64,000 nucleotides of DNA from Lewinellaceae bacterium (GTDB lineage Bacteria; Bacteroidota; Bacteroidia; Chitinophagales; Saprospiraceae): NCBI GenBank assembly GCA_947476195.1, contig CANJPT010000007.1:1-64000 (forward strand). The letters are read 5' to 3'. The position numbers were made by a program, and so were the translations under genes. This document shows, piece after piece, positions 10,336 through 19,919 of the stretch; positions within the stretch are counted from its first letter, which is position 1, and every line of letters begins with the position of its first letter. The notes below the pieces were generated by a model. That model worked only from the letters and a program-made list of their open reading frames with translations. It was not told where the DNA came from and did not search any database.

Positions 10336-11145
10336 GTGGAAATCAAAGGCAAAATACTCTGCGGCATCGCCGGCATCTTTCTGTTCGACCTCCTGGGAAT
10401 ACCCTTTGGAGGGCTGATCGGCTTTTTTGTAGGGTCCTGGCTGGGGCATTATTTTTTTGACCAACCCAAAGAGAACACAACCTCGGACACCGAATTTAAG
10501 GCCTATCAGCGGCGGCAAGGAGAGTTTATTTTCCATGTATTCAGGCTTTGCGCCAAACTGGCCAAGGCAGATGGCCCCATCAACGAACGCGAAGTATCGC
10601 ATATGGAAAGGCTCATGCGTCATCAATTCAGGATGAACGAACGGGGCCGGTTGCAAGCCGTTAAAATCTGGAAGAACGCCAAGGAATCCAATGATACTTT
10701 TGAGCAGTATGCCCGCGCTTTCTTCGAGGGTTTTGGCCGGGACCGCCATCATGTCCTGAATATGCTGGATCTGCTGTTTGCAACCGCTGCTGCCGATGGT
10801 GGGCTACACCCAAGAGAAGAAGAAATGCTGCTCCGGGCTGCCGGAATTTTCCAGGTCGGTCGGCTGCAGTACGAGCGTGTAAAGTCCCGCTTCTACCAAA
10901 CGCGGGCGAGCGGAGGCATGCAACAGCCTCGTTGGGATCCACTCGATCCGCACTACGCCATTCTCGGCGCAGAAATGACTGACAGCCTCGATACCATCAA
11001 GAAAAAATACCGTGCCCTGGCTATGACGTGGCACCCTGATAAAATGGCAAGCAAAGGGGTATCAACAGACGCGATCCGCCATGCCAAGGAAAAATTTCAA
11101 CAGATCAATGAGGCGTATGAGAAGATCACGGAAGCACGAAAGTGA
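10336..11145 (+). CDS. TerB/DnaJ-domain protein (DjlA-like co-chaperone)
   Basis: GTG start; N-terminal glycine-rich TM, TerB-like region, C-terminal J-domain with HPD (YRALAMTWHPDKMASKG). Confidence 0.88.
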   Translation: MEIKGKILCGIAGIFLFDLLGIPFGGLIGFFVGSWLGHYFFDQPKENTTSDTEFKAYQRRQGEFIFHVFRLCAKLAKADGPINEREVSHMERLMRHQFRMNERGRLQAVKIWKNAKESNDTFEQYARAFFEGFGRDRHHVLNMLDLLFATAAADGGLHPREEEMLLRAAGIFQVGRLQYERVKSRFYQTRASGGMQQPRWDPLDPHYAILGAEMTDSLDTIKKKYRALAMTWHPDKMASKGVSTDAIRHAKEKFQQINEAYEKITEARK

Positions 11146-11185
11146 GTGCTTAAATTTTTTGCTAAGGAACATGTGAGTCTTACCC

Positions 11186-11276
11186 CACACTACTGGACAT
11201 TTTCTAAAATCGAGACTTATAAGATTTTTGGAAACCTTATAGGTCTGGGGGCAAAACAAAAATGTCCAGTAGTATG
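11186..11276 (+). mobile_element. MITE-like 91-bp element, copy 1, flanked by 9-bp TSD gtcttaccc (11177-11185 / 11277-11285)
   Basis: cacactactggacattttctaaaatcgag...caaaacaaaaatgtccagtagtatg; terminal inverted repeats; perfect 9-bp direct repeat at both edges. Confidence 0.9.
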
Positions 11277-11315
11277 GTCTTACCCACCCAATGATGGAGC
11301 AGAATAAACCATGGG

Positions 11316-12932
11316 TTAATTATGACTTGTAGCGTAGGTTTTTTCTACTTTTTGACTGAATTGGTCATAAATTTCATCCGGGATTTTGTGCCGCATAGAC
11401 TGGAGGAGTTGCTTGAGCTTCAGGTATTCTCCCTCAGTCAATACATCATCTTCCATAAAAGCACCGAAGAGTTCAAGGAAATTTTCACTAATGCTTCGGG
11501 CGAATTCGATCCGCTTCACCATATCTTCAATAAAAGCCAAAAAGTAGAGCCCCTCGATATAACCCAACTTCCTTTTTAGTACCAAGCTATCCACTTCGTA
11601 TTTTATTGCTTCAAGGCTCCGCGTGGCTGCTTCTGCCGTAGTTTGTTGGTTTTCAAAACCACTGAATACCAACCGGGCTTGATCGCCGTAACGGCGGATA
11701 ATCTGCTCGCGACGGCGGAACATCCAATAGCCCGCCAAAGCAGTAAGCAGTGCTGTGATGCCCACCATCGTTATTTCTACAAAATAGCCTGTTTCTTTTA
11801 GTATCTGAACAACCTGAGCAAAATAACTTGAACCTGCTTCCATTCCATTGTTCCGGATGGTATACTCAATTGGATCAAAATCCTTTTCCGTAATAGGAGC
11901 AACCGGCTGAAGCGCATTCAAATGGCTCATTACAGCCATTTTGTATTTTTCGCGTTCAGCGTCCATGTAAAGGGGACGAATGTTGGCTCCCTGCCCCAAC
12001 TGATGTCCTTCTGAATATTTTTTCCGGAGTAACTGGTTGGTTTTCAGGAAACAAAAAAGGAATCGCTGCATTTGCGCCGTATCACGCAAGGCGGCGAGTC
12101 TGGCGGGATCTGTTTCGGCGCCACGTTCCTGCATACGGAGCCATGCGACCAGATCCCGGGGACTGATATCCAGTGGAACCCGATCGCCCAGACGTTTGAA
12201 ATGCTCGCCATTAAATTCAACGACGGCCCCGGGGCCGAAGTGCGTAATGGAAATCAGGTAGAAATTTTCAGGCATTTCCACTTGTTTCCCGCCCACTTCT
12301 GCCACTGTTTTTTTTGCACTGAGGGCCTCCCACAAAGCAGGCCCAAAAAAGGTTTCGGGGTTGATCTTATCAAAATTATCCACCACCGCCACAAATTTCT
12401 GATTGGGATTTTGGCGACAGCGTTCCCAAAAAAGGAGCAGTTCTCCAGGGTGAAATACCCCCATCTCATCCTCCCGGCCAATATATTTTTTATGGTATTC
12501 AAGGTCAAACCAAGGCGCACAATCAATCTGCAAAACCCGGTCATAACTCCCGGCTAATAGGTTAGCGACGCGTTTACCCTGCTTGGTAGCTCCTACCCCG
12601 GTCACTCCGGAGACGACGATGCGCCGCAAAGGGGATATGGCTACCGCCCGTGCAAGTTTTTGAAAAGAGGTCCACTCAATATTCGCCACGGAGGGCTGCA
12701 TTGCAAGCCGGAATGCGGTGCTGTCGCCGCCCTTAAAAGGGAGATTATGTATCTGGCAATAAAGGGCTTGCAAAGAATCCGGCACTTCAGAAATAAGTAT
12801 TGCCGGTTGTTGAAGCAAGCTGGCCGACTCAGACCACAGCGGGTCGGGCCGGTTGCGAGTGCCTAGCCAGATAAGCACAAGCACTATCACTGCGAACGAT
12901 AGAACGCGGGAAAACGGGAGCTGGGAGGCCAA
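11316..12932 (-). CDS. Membrane-associated AAA/P-loop ATPase-like protein of unknown function
   Basis: 538 aa; N-terminal TM, degenerate Walker A (GVTGVGATKQGKR), Walker B-like KFVAVVDNFDKI, internal TM and coiled-coil C-terminus. Confidence 0.6.
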   Translation of the reverse strand: MASQLPFSRVLSFAVIVLVLIWLGTRNRPDPLWSESASLLQQPAILISEVPDSLQALYCQIHNLPFKGGDSTAFRLAMQPSVANIEWTSFQKLARAVAISPLRRIVVSGVTGVGATKQGKRVANLLAGSYDRVLQIDCAPWFDLEYHKKYIGREDEMGVFHPGELLLFWERCRQNPNQKFVAVVDNFDKINPETFFGPALWEALSAKKTVAEVGGKQVEMPENFYLISITHFGPGAVVEFNGEHFKRLGDRVPLDISPRDLVAWLRMQERGAETDPARLAALRDTAQMQRFLFCFLKTNQLLRKKYSEGHQLGQGANIRPLYMDAEREKYKMAVMSHLNALQPVAPITEKDFDPIEYTIRNNGMEAGSSYFAQVVQILKETGYFVEITMVGITALLTALAGYWMFRRREQIIRRYGDQARLVFSGFENQQTTAEAATRSLEAIKYEVDSLVLKRKLGYIEGLYFLAFIEDMVKRIEFARSISENFLELFGAFMEDDVLTEGEYLKLKQLLQSMRHKIPDEIYDQFSQKVEKTYATSHN

Positions 12933-12969
12933 TTATTAAAGGTTTGGTGCAAGGCGAAGGTAGTCATCC

Positions 12970-13827
12970 TCAACGTTTTGCCTCAAAAGGAAATTTCAGA
13001 CCCCAATATTCTTTGAGTACCATTTTTACAGATCCGACCGAAACCGGCGATTCGATGAGCAGCGGAATTCGATTCTTATCATCCGAAACCCATACCGTCA
13101 TTTGAGCATCCTCTTTAAAAACATTCCCTGCGATAACCTCTGGATGAAACTTGAGTGTTTTGTAATGCCCCATTTTGTACAGTTTCTTATCCTCATCCTT
13201 GCCCATGTAATTCATTTTCAGTGGATATTCCGCTTTATCCATAAAGACGCTAAAGGGCACCGTGTAGCCAGCTTGTTGACTCTCGTAGTCAACTAACCGC
13301 AGTTTGTAAAGGCTGGAAAGCACATCATTGCAATCAGATTTAACTGTGTGTTCTGTTTTTTCTTCCGTACCACCGCGCCAGGGCGCACGCCAAACGGTCA
13401 TTTTCCGGGCCGTTTGATTAAAGGATATTTTTTCAAAAATATGGTAATTCCCCTCGTTTACACATCGTTCGGAATAGTTGGGGAGAAAGGTATTTTTGTC
13501 TACCCAGGAGTCATACTCATCTTTTGCACTAAAAAACCAATTGTAAGAATCGTAGGTCTCACCGGTTGCCTTGTAGTGATATTGGTTGCCTTCATCAAAT
13601 ATCTGAAAGGTAACTTCGCCTGCAGGTACCCAGATAAAGTTGAGGTTATAGTAAATCTTATAGCTCAGCCGTTCTCCATGTTGGAAAGCTACATCAATAG
13701 CTTGTGCTTCGGTAGGTTCTTGAATTTTCTGTAGGTTGTCACTTTTAGGCAAAGCATAGCCCATCATTGTGAAAATCAGAACGGCAAAAATTCCAAAAGT
13801 TGAATTTTTCATGGCTTTCGTTTTCAT
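12970..13827 (-). CDS. DUF3108-like domain protein
   Basis: FQHGERLSYKIYYNLNFIWVPAGEVTFQI; internal start MKTKAMKNSTFGIFAVL likely (ORF extends to 13911). Confidence 0.75.
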   Translation of the reverse strand: MKTKAMKNSTFGIFAVLIFTMMGYALPKSDNLQKIQEPTEAQAIDVAFQHGERLSYKIYYNLNFIWVPAGEVTFQIFDEGNQYHYKATGETYDSYNWFFSAKDEYDSWVDKNTFLPNYSERCVNEGNYHIFEKISFNQTARKMTVWRAPWRGGTEEKTEHTVKSDCNDVLSSLYKLRLVDYESQQAGYTVPFSVFMDKAEYPLKMNYMGKDEDKKLYKMGHYKTLKFHPEVIAGNVFKEDAQMTVWVSDDKNRIPLLIESPVSVGSVKMVLKEYWGLKFPFEAKR

Positions 13828-13921
13828 ACACACATGTTTTGGAAGATAGACGTAGGAAATTAAATAAGTACCAACCAACGTGGACAAAATCAGGTTTATT
13901 ATCCCCCTCATTATTTGTTAT

Positions 13922-13958
13922 AAAAAATGGGCAACCCCTGAATCAAGGATTGCCCATC
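13922..13958 (-). terminator. Rho-independent terminator of the OmpA gene
   Basis: minus strand gggcaatccttgattcaggggttgccc followed by attttttata. Confidence 0.75.
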
Positions 13959-13979
13959 GTATTAGCTGAAGACTATCAA

Positions 13980-15422
13980 TTAATAGCCAGCATCTTTGTT
14001 GCCTTTGAAGCTGCCTTTGCCTGCCTCTTTGCCTGCTGGGCGAGCCATTTCTGTTTCGCCTTTTACTACGCGAAATTCCACGCGACGGTTGATCGAGCTA
14101 GTACCTTTTTCAGGAACGAGGTTGGTTGTTTCGCCAGCCCAGTTCAGGATAAGACGCTTACGGTCAACACCGTACTGCGAAACGAGCATATCGATTGCGG
14201 CTTTTGCACGGTTGTAAGAAAGTACAGCATTGTAACCTTCAGAACCACGATCGTCAGTGTGACCTACAGCCACCACTTTGATATTTGGGTTGTTTTTCAA
14301 CACCGTAGCCACTTGGTAAAGTTTTTCGTACTCGTTGTAACGCACATCGAAGCTGTTGTCAGCAAAGCTTACCATTGGGAAGAACCACTCATTGGACTGA
14401 GGCGTTGGGAACTTGATCGCAGCGATTTTTGCATCCACGATACGGTTCACGTCGCTTTCAGTGATTGGTTTTGGCACTTGAGCTACGCCGTCTTTGTTCA
14501 CGGTGTAACCTGGAGGAGAGAAAGGCTCTTTGTCCATGTAGTTAGGCACTTTGTCACCATCAGAGTCAAGGGTAACACCTTTGGTATCAACACGTGCACC
14601 AGCAGGGCTGTTGTCTTCGTCGTCGATTGTGTCGATGATACCATCACCGTCTGTATCGGTTGGATCGTAGATTGGGCGTTTTTCGAGATCCGAAATAGCC
14701 TTTCCAGCAGACGCCATCGGGTCAGCCCAGTAAAGTGGCTCAGATTTTTTGTTACCAGCTTTGTCTTTGCCGCCAATGTTGAAATTCAACGAAAGGTGTG
14801 GCCAGTGAAATGCGTCACGGTAAGTGGTGCGGTTGTCGCCAACGTTTTGGTCGCCGTCGAGCAAGTCACCGTTAGAGCCAAGTACTTGTGCTACTGTGTA
14901 CTCCAGACCAAGGTTGAATTTTGAGTTGAAGCGAAAAGCAAGACCAGCGCCTACTTCGACAGTTGCTCCGGAATACTTTTCTGAGGTAGCAGCACCACTA
15001 GGGTTTGTTACATCAAAAGAAGAGTAGCCCAGGCCACCAAATACATTAAGACCTACTTTGCGGTAAGGCTTGTCGAAACGCAGGTTGTTTACGGTCATGA
15101 CCAATTGGCCGCTTCCAGAGAACCAATTAGTTTCAGAAGTGCGGGAATCTGGTGCAGCGTTTTCATTTTTCATGGCACCGTACACACCTCCTGCGCGAAC
15201 AGAAAATACATGTCCAAGTGATTTACGTACGTGCAAGCCACCGCCAAAGCCAGGGAATTTAGCGTCGATGTCACCAAGCACCATCGGGGTGCCAAGGTCA
15301 ACACCTATTTCCCATTGGTCGGCAGGGGTGAATGAACGATAGGTTGAGCCTGCTTCTTGAGCAGCCAAACCAAGTCCAAAAAAGGTTAAAAGGAGCGCAA
15401 AGGTGAATTTCCGAACCGTCAT
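13980..15422 (-). CDS. OmpA family protein with thrombospondin type 3-like Ca-binding linker
   Basis: DTDGDGIIDTIDDEDNSP linker and OmpA C-terminal VVAVGHTDDRGSEGYNAVLSYNRAKAAIDML. Confidence 0.93.
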   Translation of the reverse strand: MTVRKFTFALLLTFFGLGLAAQEAGSTYRSFTPADQWEIGVDLGTPMVLGDIDAKFPGFGGGLHVRKSLGHVFSVRAGGVYGAMKNENAAPDSRTSETNWFSGSGQLVMTVNNLRFDKPYRKVGLNVFGGLGYSSFDVTNPSGAATSEKYSGATVEVGAGLAFRFNSKFNLGLEYTVAQVLGSNGDLLDGDQNVGDNRTTYRDAFHWPHLSLNFNIGGKDKAGNKKSEPLYWADPMASAGKAISDLEKRPIYDPTDTDGDGIIDTIDDEDNSPAGARVDTKGVTLDSDGDKVPNYMDKEPFSPPGYTVNKDGVAQVPKPITESDVNRIVDAKIAAIKFPTPQSNEWFFPMVSFADNSFDVRYNEYEKLYQVATVLKNNPNIKVVAVGHTDDRGSEGYNAVLSYNRAKAAIDMLVSQYGVDRKRLILNWAGETTNLVPEKGTSSINRRVEFRVVKGETEMARPAGKEAGKGSFKGNKDAGY

Positions 15423-15556
15423 AAGGTTGCTGAATTTTTAATGAAATGAATGTTACAGTTTTGTTCGTTTTCCGTTGTCTTGGGGAAATATTCTTCGAAA
15501 ATCAGAATCTTAACCAGATATGATGATAAAAACAGAGCAATGGTAAGCAGAAAAAA

Positions 15557-16792
15557 TCAAATGCCCAGCTTTTTCAAGGCCAAAAATAGGGCGGTGGTGG
15601 ATATTTTTCGGTTAGAATCGTTATTTTTTCTTACTTCTTCTAAAGCGCGGCGAATAGTGACCGATGTATCTGAGAAAATAGCACGGTCAGTTATGACTGC
15701 ATCGGGCTGCATCAGGTAGGCAAAAACACGCGCCATCCCACAATTGGAGATGAAATCCGGAATCACAGCTGTATGCTCATCAGTAAAGCGCGCAGTAGGG
15801 CCAAAGAACACCTGGTCGTCTACAAATGGAACATTTGCACCACAAGCGACCACTTCGAGACCGCCTTCCAACATAGCATCTACCTGCGCTCTGGTCACGA
15901 GTTTGGAAGCTGCGCCCGGGATAAAAATATCCGCGCCCATTTTCCAGATCTTCTCATTTATTTCCTCGAACGGCAACAAGTTGTGGGCAGTGATCTTGTT
16001 CCCTATTTTTTCGTTGAATAAGTGTTTGACCTCCTCCAAAGGGAGACCTTCCGGAGCCAGGATACCTCCAACACGGTCGATGATCCCAACGATCTTTACG
16101 CCTTCTTTGGCCAGATAACAAGCGGCAGCAGATGCCACATTGCCCCAACCCTGTATGATGGCGGTTTTGCCGCTCACAGAACCATGATGGAAAATATCGT
16201 AATAATGCCGTACTGATTCGGCCACCCCGTACCCTGTGATCAGGTCAGCTACTGCATACTTGTGCTGACCACCTTCGGGCACATATTCAGGATCTTCTAC
16301 AATTTTCGTGCAGCCGTAGCGAAGTTGACCAATAATATTGATCTGTTGGCCTTCAGTGGGTTTTAGGTGCCCACGCACTATACCTTCCTGCGGATGCCAA
16401 AGGCCCAAGGCCTCGGTAATAGGCACCACGTCTTTGATCTCGTCGACGTTGAGGTCGCCGCCTGTGCCGTAATAATTTTTTAAAAGAGGGAGTACGGCGC
16501 GATACCAACGTTCCAACACCTCTACACGACGAGGGTCAGATGGGTCGAAATTGATGCCGCTTTTTGCGCCGCCAATAGCAGGACCGCATACACTAAACTT
16601 GATCTCCATCACTTTTGCAAGTGAAACGACTTCCTCGCAAGTCAGACCTTTGCGCATCCGGGTTCCGCCACCTGCCGCGCCATTGCGCAGCGAATTTATG
16701 ACGATCCAGCCTTCCGCGCCCGTTTCTTCATCATGCCATTCAAAAATGATCTCGGGCTTTTTCTCCTTGTACTTTTGTAGGAGGCTTTCCAT
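15557..16792 (-). CDS. Glu/Leu/Phe/Val dehydrogenase
   Basis: GGAKSGINFDPSDPRRVEVLERW, GYGVAESVRHYYD, IIQGWGNVASAAA. Confidence 0.92.
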   Translation of the reverse strand: MESLLQKYKEKKPEIIFEWHDEETGAEGWIVINSLRNGAAGGGTRMRKGLTCEEVVSLAKVMEIKFSVCGPAIGGAKSGINFDPSDPRRVEVLERWYRAVLPLLKNYYGTGGDLNVDEIKDVVPITEALGLWHPQEGIVRGHLKPTEGQQINIIGQLRYGCTKIVEDPEYVPEGGQHKYAVADLITGYGVAESVRHYYDIFHHGSVSGKTAIIQGWGNVASAAACYLAKEGVKIVGIIDRVGGILAPEGLPLEEVKHLFNEKIGNKITAHNLLPFEEINEKIWKMGADIFIPGAASKLVTRAQVDAMLEGGLEVVACGANVPFVDDQVFFGPTARFTDEHTAVIPDFISNCGMARVFAYLMQPDAVITDRAIFSDTSVTIRRALEEVRKNNDSNRKISTTALFLALKKLGI

Positions 16793-16921
16793 ACTTTATG
16801 TGGTCTATAAATTGATCAGAGCAAAATTAGGGTGCAAAAGTAGCGAAAGGTGAAGCGAAATTTATGCTACCTTTTTCAAACGTTTAAATTCATTTTATTT
16901 TTGAGGAACGCAAAATGAATT

Positions 16922-17347
16922 TCAATCCACCTGAATCCCCCGTACTGTTTCTCCCAATATCTCGATTTTCACCCGTACCAAATTGTCAGGGAACAAATGC
17001 TCCGCCAATTGCGGCCATTCGATCACGCAGTACCAGGGATCATACAGCAAATCCTCCAAACCAATATCGAAAGCCTCCGGTGCCGAACGCAACCGGTAAA
17101 GGTCAAGATGGTGAAAAAGGCTGACGGAGCCGTCAACTTCGACATAACTATATTGATTCACCAGCGAAAACGTGGGACTGGCGGTATTTTCCCTTACGCC
17201 AAGGTACTTGCAAATGGCTTTAACCAGGGTGGTTTTGCCAGCACCCATATCGCCGTAAAGTGCGATCTTACGTCGGCTGGCAAGGGTTTGCAAAATTTTT
17301 GGCACCAGGATCTCTAAATCATCCGGGGAATTTAATATCCATTCCAT
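16922..17347 (-). CDS. tsaE: tRNA threonylcarbamoyladenosine biosynthesis ATPase TsaE
   Basis: LYGDMGAGKTTLVKAICKYLG...ASPTFSLVNQY...HHLDLYRL. Confidence 0.93.
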   Translation of the reverse strand: MEWILNSPDDLEILVPKILQTLASRRKIALYGDMGAGKTTLVKAICKYLGVRENTASPTFSLVNQYSYVEVDGSVSLFHHLDLYRLRSAPEAFDIGLEDLLYDPWYCVIEWPQLAEHLFPDNLVRVKIEILGETVRGIQVD

Positions 17348-17352
17348 GGAGG

Positions 17353-17410
17353 CAAAGGTAGATAGAGCCCCGAGGTTTTCAAAAACCTCGGGGCTCTATT
17401 CTACCTTTGT
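17353..17410. promoter_or_regulatory. Divergent promoter palindrome between tsaE and murF-alr
   Basis: caaaggtaga-tagagccccgaggtttt / aaaacctcggggctcta-ttctacctttg; outward TACCTTTG -7 boxes at both ends (17353-17360 minus, 17402-17409 plus). Confidence 0.75.
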
Positions 17411-17413
17411 GCT

Positions 17414-19912
17414 GTGACCTACACCATTTCCGACATTCAAATCATTCTTCAAGCCCAATGGCTGCAAAAGACTGAGCCCCAATCCAGGGTTGAGCACCTG
17501 CTGTTCGACAGTCGTTCAGTGGCCGCACCTGCCGTTTCGTTGTTTTTTGCACTGCCTGGAAAAAACCGCGACGGACATCGTTTCCTCCAGGAATTGTATG
17601 CGCAGGGCGTTCGCCAATTTGTAGTAAGTCAGATGGTGGACACCCAAAAAATGCCTGAAGCAAATGTCCTTCAGGCAGAAAATACGCTGGAGGCGCTACA
17701 GCATCTGGCGGCGCAGCATCGTTCAAAGTTTAAGATCCCGGTTATCGGAATAACCGGCAGTAACGGCAAAACTGTTGTGAAAGAATGGCTCGCGCAACTC
17801 CTTTCGCCAGACTTTGATATTGTGCGCAGTCCAAAAAGCTATAATTCTCAAATCGGCGTTCCGATCTCAGTCTGGCAGATGCAGGAGCGCAATACGCTCG
17901 CCATTTTTGAAGCAGGCATTTCACAACCCGGTGAAATGGATCGGTTAGAACAGATCATTCGCCCAAGTATTGGTGTATTTACCAACCTGGGTCCGGCACA
18001 CCAGGAAGGTTTTTCTGCTGATGCTCAAAAATTAACAGAGAAGATGCGGCTCTTTCATCAGGTGGATACCCTGGTCTGCGAAACGCGGTGGGCGCCTGCG
18101 GAGCTCCACGCCAGGCTTTTTTCCTGGTCGAAAAACGGAGATCCCGCTGATCTACAGGTTACCAGGATCGAAAAACTGGAACCTGCAGGCGTTCAAATTT
18201 CGGCGACCGTCAGTAACCGGGCGAACCAAGCCCGGGAACAGCACAATTTGCCTGTACAAGGATCGACCTTCACCATTACCATTCCTTTTTCCGACCCGGC
18301 CAGCATAGAAAACGCCCTTCATTGTTGGGCGGTCATGCTCCTGCTTGGTATCGATCAGGAAGAGATAGAAAAACGGATGCTGGGGCTGGAACCCGTGGAA
18401 ATGCGTCTGGAAATGAAGGCTGCCATACATGGATGTACCCTCATCAACGATGCTTACAGCAATGACCTCGCATCGCTCCGACTTGCGCTTCAATTCGCCC
18501 GACAACAAGCGGGAACCGGAAAACTGACCCTCATTCTCTCTGATATCCTTCAAAGCGGTCAATCCGGAAAGGCACTTTGGAGGGAAGTCGCGGAGATTAT
18601 ACGGGTACAAAAGGTAAGCCGTTTCTTTGGAATTGGCGCGGACATTCAAACCATCCAGCCTAAACTCGATGCTTCGGTTGACGCCTCCTTTTACCCGGAT
18701 ACGGAGCATTTTTTGGAAAAAATTTCGGAACAGGATTTCCGCGAGGAAACGATCTTGTTGAAAGGCGCAAGATCTTTTGCCTTCGAGCGGATCGCACGAC
18801 GACTGGAGCAAAAAGCACATAAGACGGTGATGGAAGTCAATCTCTCTGCCCTTTCCCACAACCTGAAAATGTATCATCGACTGCTACAGCCCGGCACCAA
18901 AATGATGGTGATGGTCAAGGCGGAGGGCTATGGCGCCGGCTCTGCTCAGGTGGCAAAATTGCTGGAATTTCATTCCGTGGACTATCTTGGAGTAGCCTAT
19001 GCTGATGAAGGGATTGCCTTGCGCCAATCCGGGGTAAATTTACCCATATTAGTCCTCAATCCGGAACCCGCCAGCTTTGATGCTTTGTGGCGTTTCAGAC
19101 TGGAACCAGAGGTGTACAGCCTGCCCATGCTGGAGGAGATCGCAATGTTTTCCGGTCCTGGAAAACCACTTGCCATCCATTTAAAATTGGATACCGGAAT
19201 GCATCGCCTGGGTTTTGAGCCTGCTGACATTCCTGCATTGGCTGAAAAACTCCGCGCACTTCCCCATTTGCACGTAGCGTCTGTGTTTTCCCATCTTGCA
19301 GCCAGTGATGCTACCCTGCACGATGATTTTACCAGAAGACAGGGTACGGTTTTTACTGAAATGTACGATCAGATCAGTGCCGCAATAGGTTACGCTCCTT
19401 TGCGGCATATCTGCAATACAGGCGGCATTGAACGTTGGCCGGAATTCCATTTTGATATGGTTCGGCTGGGCATCGGGCTGTATGGGATCGGCGGGAAATA
19501 CATTGCACCCCTACTCCACACAGTCAACTCCTTAAAGGCTACGATCAGCCAGATCAAAACCCTTCAGCCCGGTGAAACGGTTGGTTATAACCGAAATAGT
19601 GGTCCGCTTACCATTCCTAAACGGATCGCCACCATCAGTATCGGATATGCTGACGGCTTGTTGCGATTGGCCGGTGGTGGCCGGTATTCAGTATTTCTGC
19701 GTGGACAATCAGCCCCAACGCTGGGAAATATCTGCATGGATATGACGATGATTGATGTGACCCGGATCCCCGAAGCACAGGTGGGGGATGAAGTAACTAT
19801 CTTTGGCGAAAATCCACCGGTTCAGGAGCTGGCAGCATGCTTAAAGACCATTGCTTATGAGGTGTTTACGAATATTTCGGAACGGGTGAAACGGGTTTAT
19901 TGGACGGAGTGA
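17414..19912 (+). CDS. Bifunctional UDP-N-acetylmuramoyl-tripeptide:D-Ala-D-Ala ligase / alanine racemase
   Basis: 832 aa; N-terminal MurF-like (GITGSNGKTVVKEWL), C-terminal Alr (MVMVKAEGYGAGSAQVAKLL, GIERWPEFHFDMVRLGIGLYGI, GYNRNSG). Confidence 0.93.
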   Translation: MTYTISDIQIILQAQWLQKTEPQSRVEHLLFDSRSVAAPAVSLFFALPGKNRDGHRFLQELYAQGVRQFVVSQMVDTQKMPEANVLQAENTLEALQHLAAQHRSKFKIPVIGITGSNGKTVVKEWLAQLLSPDFDIVRSPKSYNSQIGVPISVWQMQERNTLAIFEAGISQPGEMDRLEQIIRPSIGVFTNLGPAHQEGFSADAQKLTEKMRLFHQVDTLVCETRWAPAELHARLFSWSKNGDPADLQVTRIEKLEPAGVQISATVSNRANQAREQHNLPVQGSTFTITIPFSDPASIENALHCWAVMLLLGIDQEEIEKRMLGLEPVEMRLEMKAAIHGCTLINDAYSNDLASLRLALQFARQQAGTGKLTLILSDILQSGQSGKALWREVAEIIRVQKVSRFFGIGADIQTIQPKLDASVDASFYPDTEHFLEKISEQDFREETILLKGARSFAFERIARRLEQKAHKTVMEVNLSALSHNLKMYHRLLQPGTKMMVMVKAEGYGAGSAQVAKLLEFHSVDYLGVAYADEGIALRQSGVNLPILVLNPEPASFDALWRFRLEPEVYSLPMLEEIAMFSGPGKPLAIHLKLDTGMHRLGFEPADIPALAEKLRALPHLHVASVFSHLAASDATLHDDFTRRQGTVFTEMYDQISAAIGYAPLRHICNTGGIERWPEFHFDMVRLGIGLYGIGGKYIAPLLHTVNSLKATISQIKTLQPGETVGYNRNSGPLTIPKRIATISIGYADGLLRLAGGGRYSVFLRGQSAPTLGNICMDMTMIDVTRIPEAQVGDEVTIFGENPPVQELAACLKTIAYEVFTNISERVKRVYWTE

Positions 19913-19919
19913 CGGATTG

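Noticed and set aside
11062-11259. ORFs containing ...LDFRKCPVV (also at 57439 and 29316)
   Set aside because: These peptides are translations of the MITE-like element, not proteins.
13800-14924. 374-aa plus-strand ORF
   Set aside because: Antisense to the well-supported OmpA gene; composition is a codon-bias shadow with no recognisable domain.
18152-18877. 241-aa minus-strand ORF
   Set aside because: Antisense to murF-alr, no domain signal.
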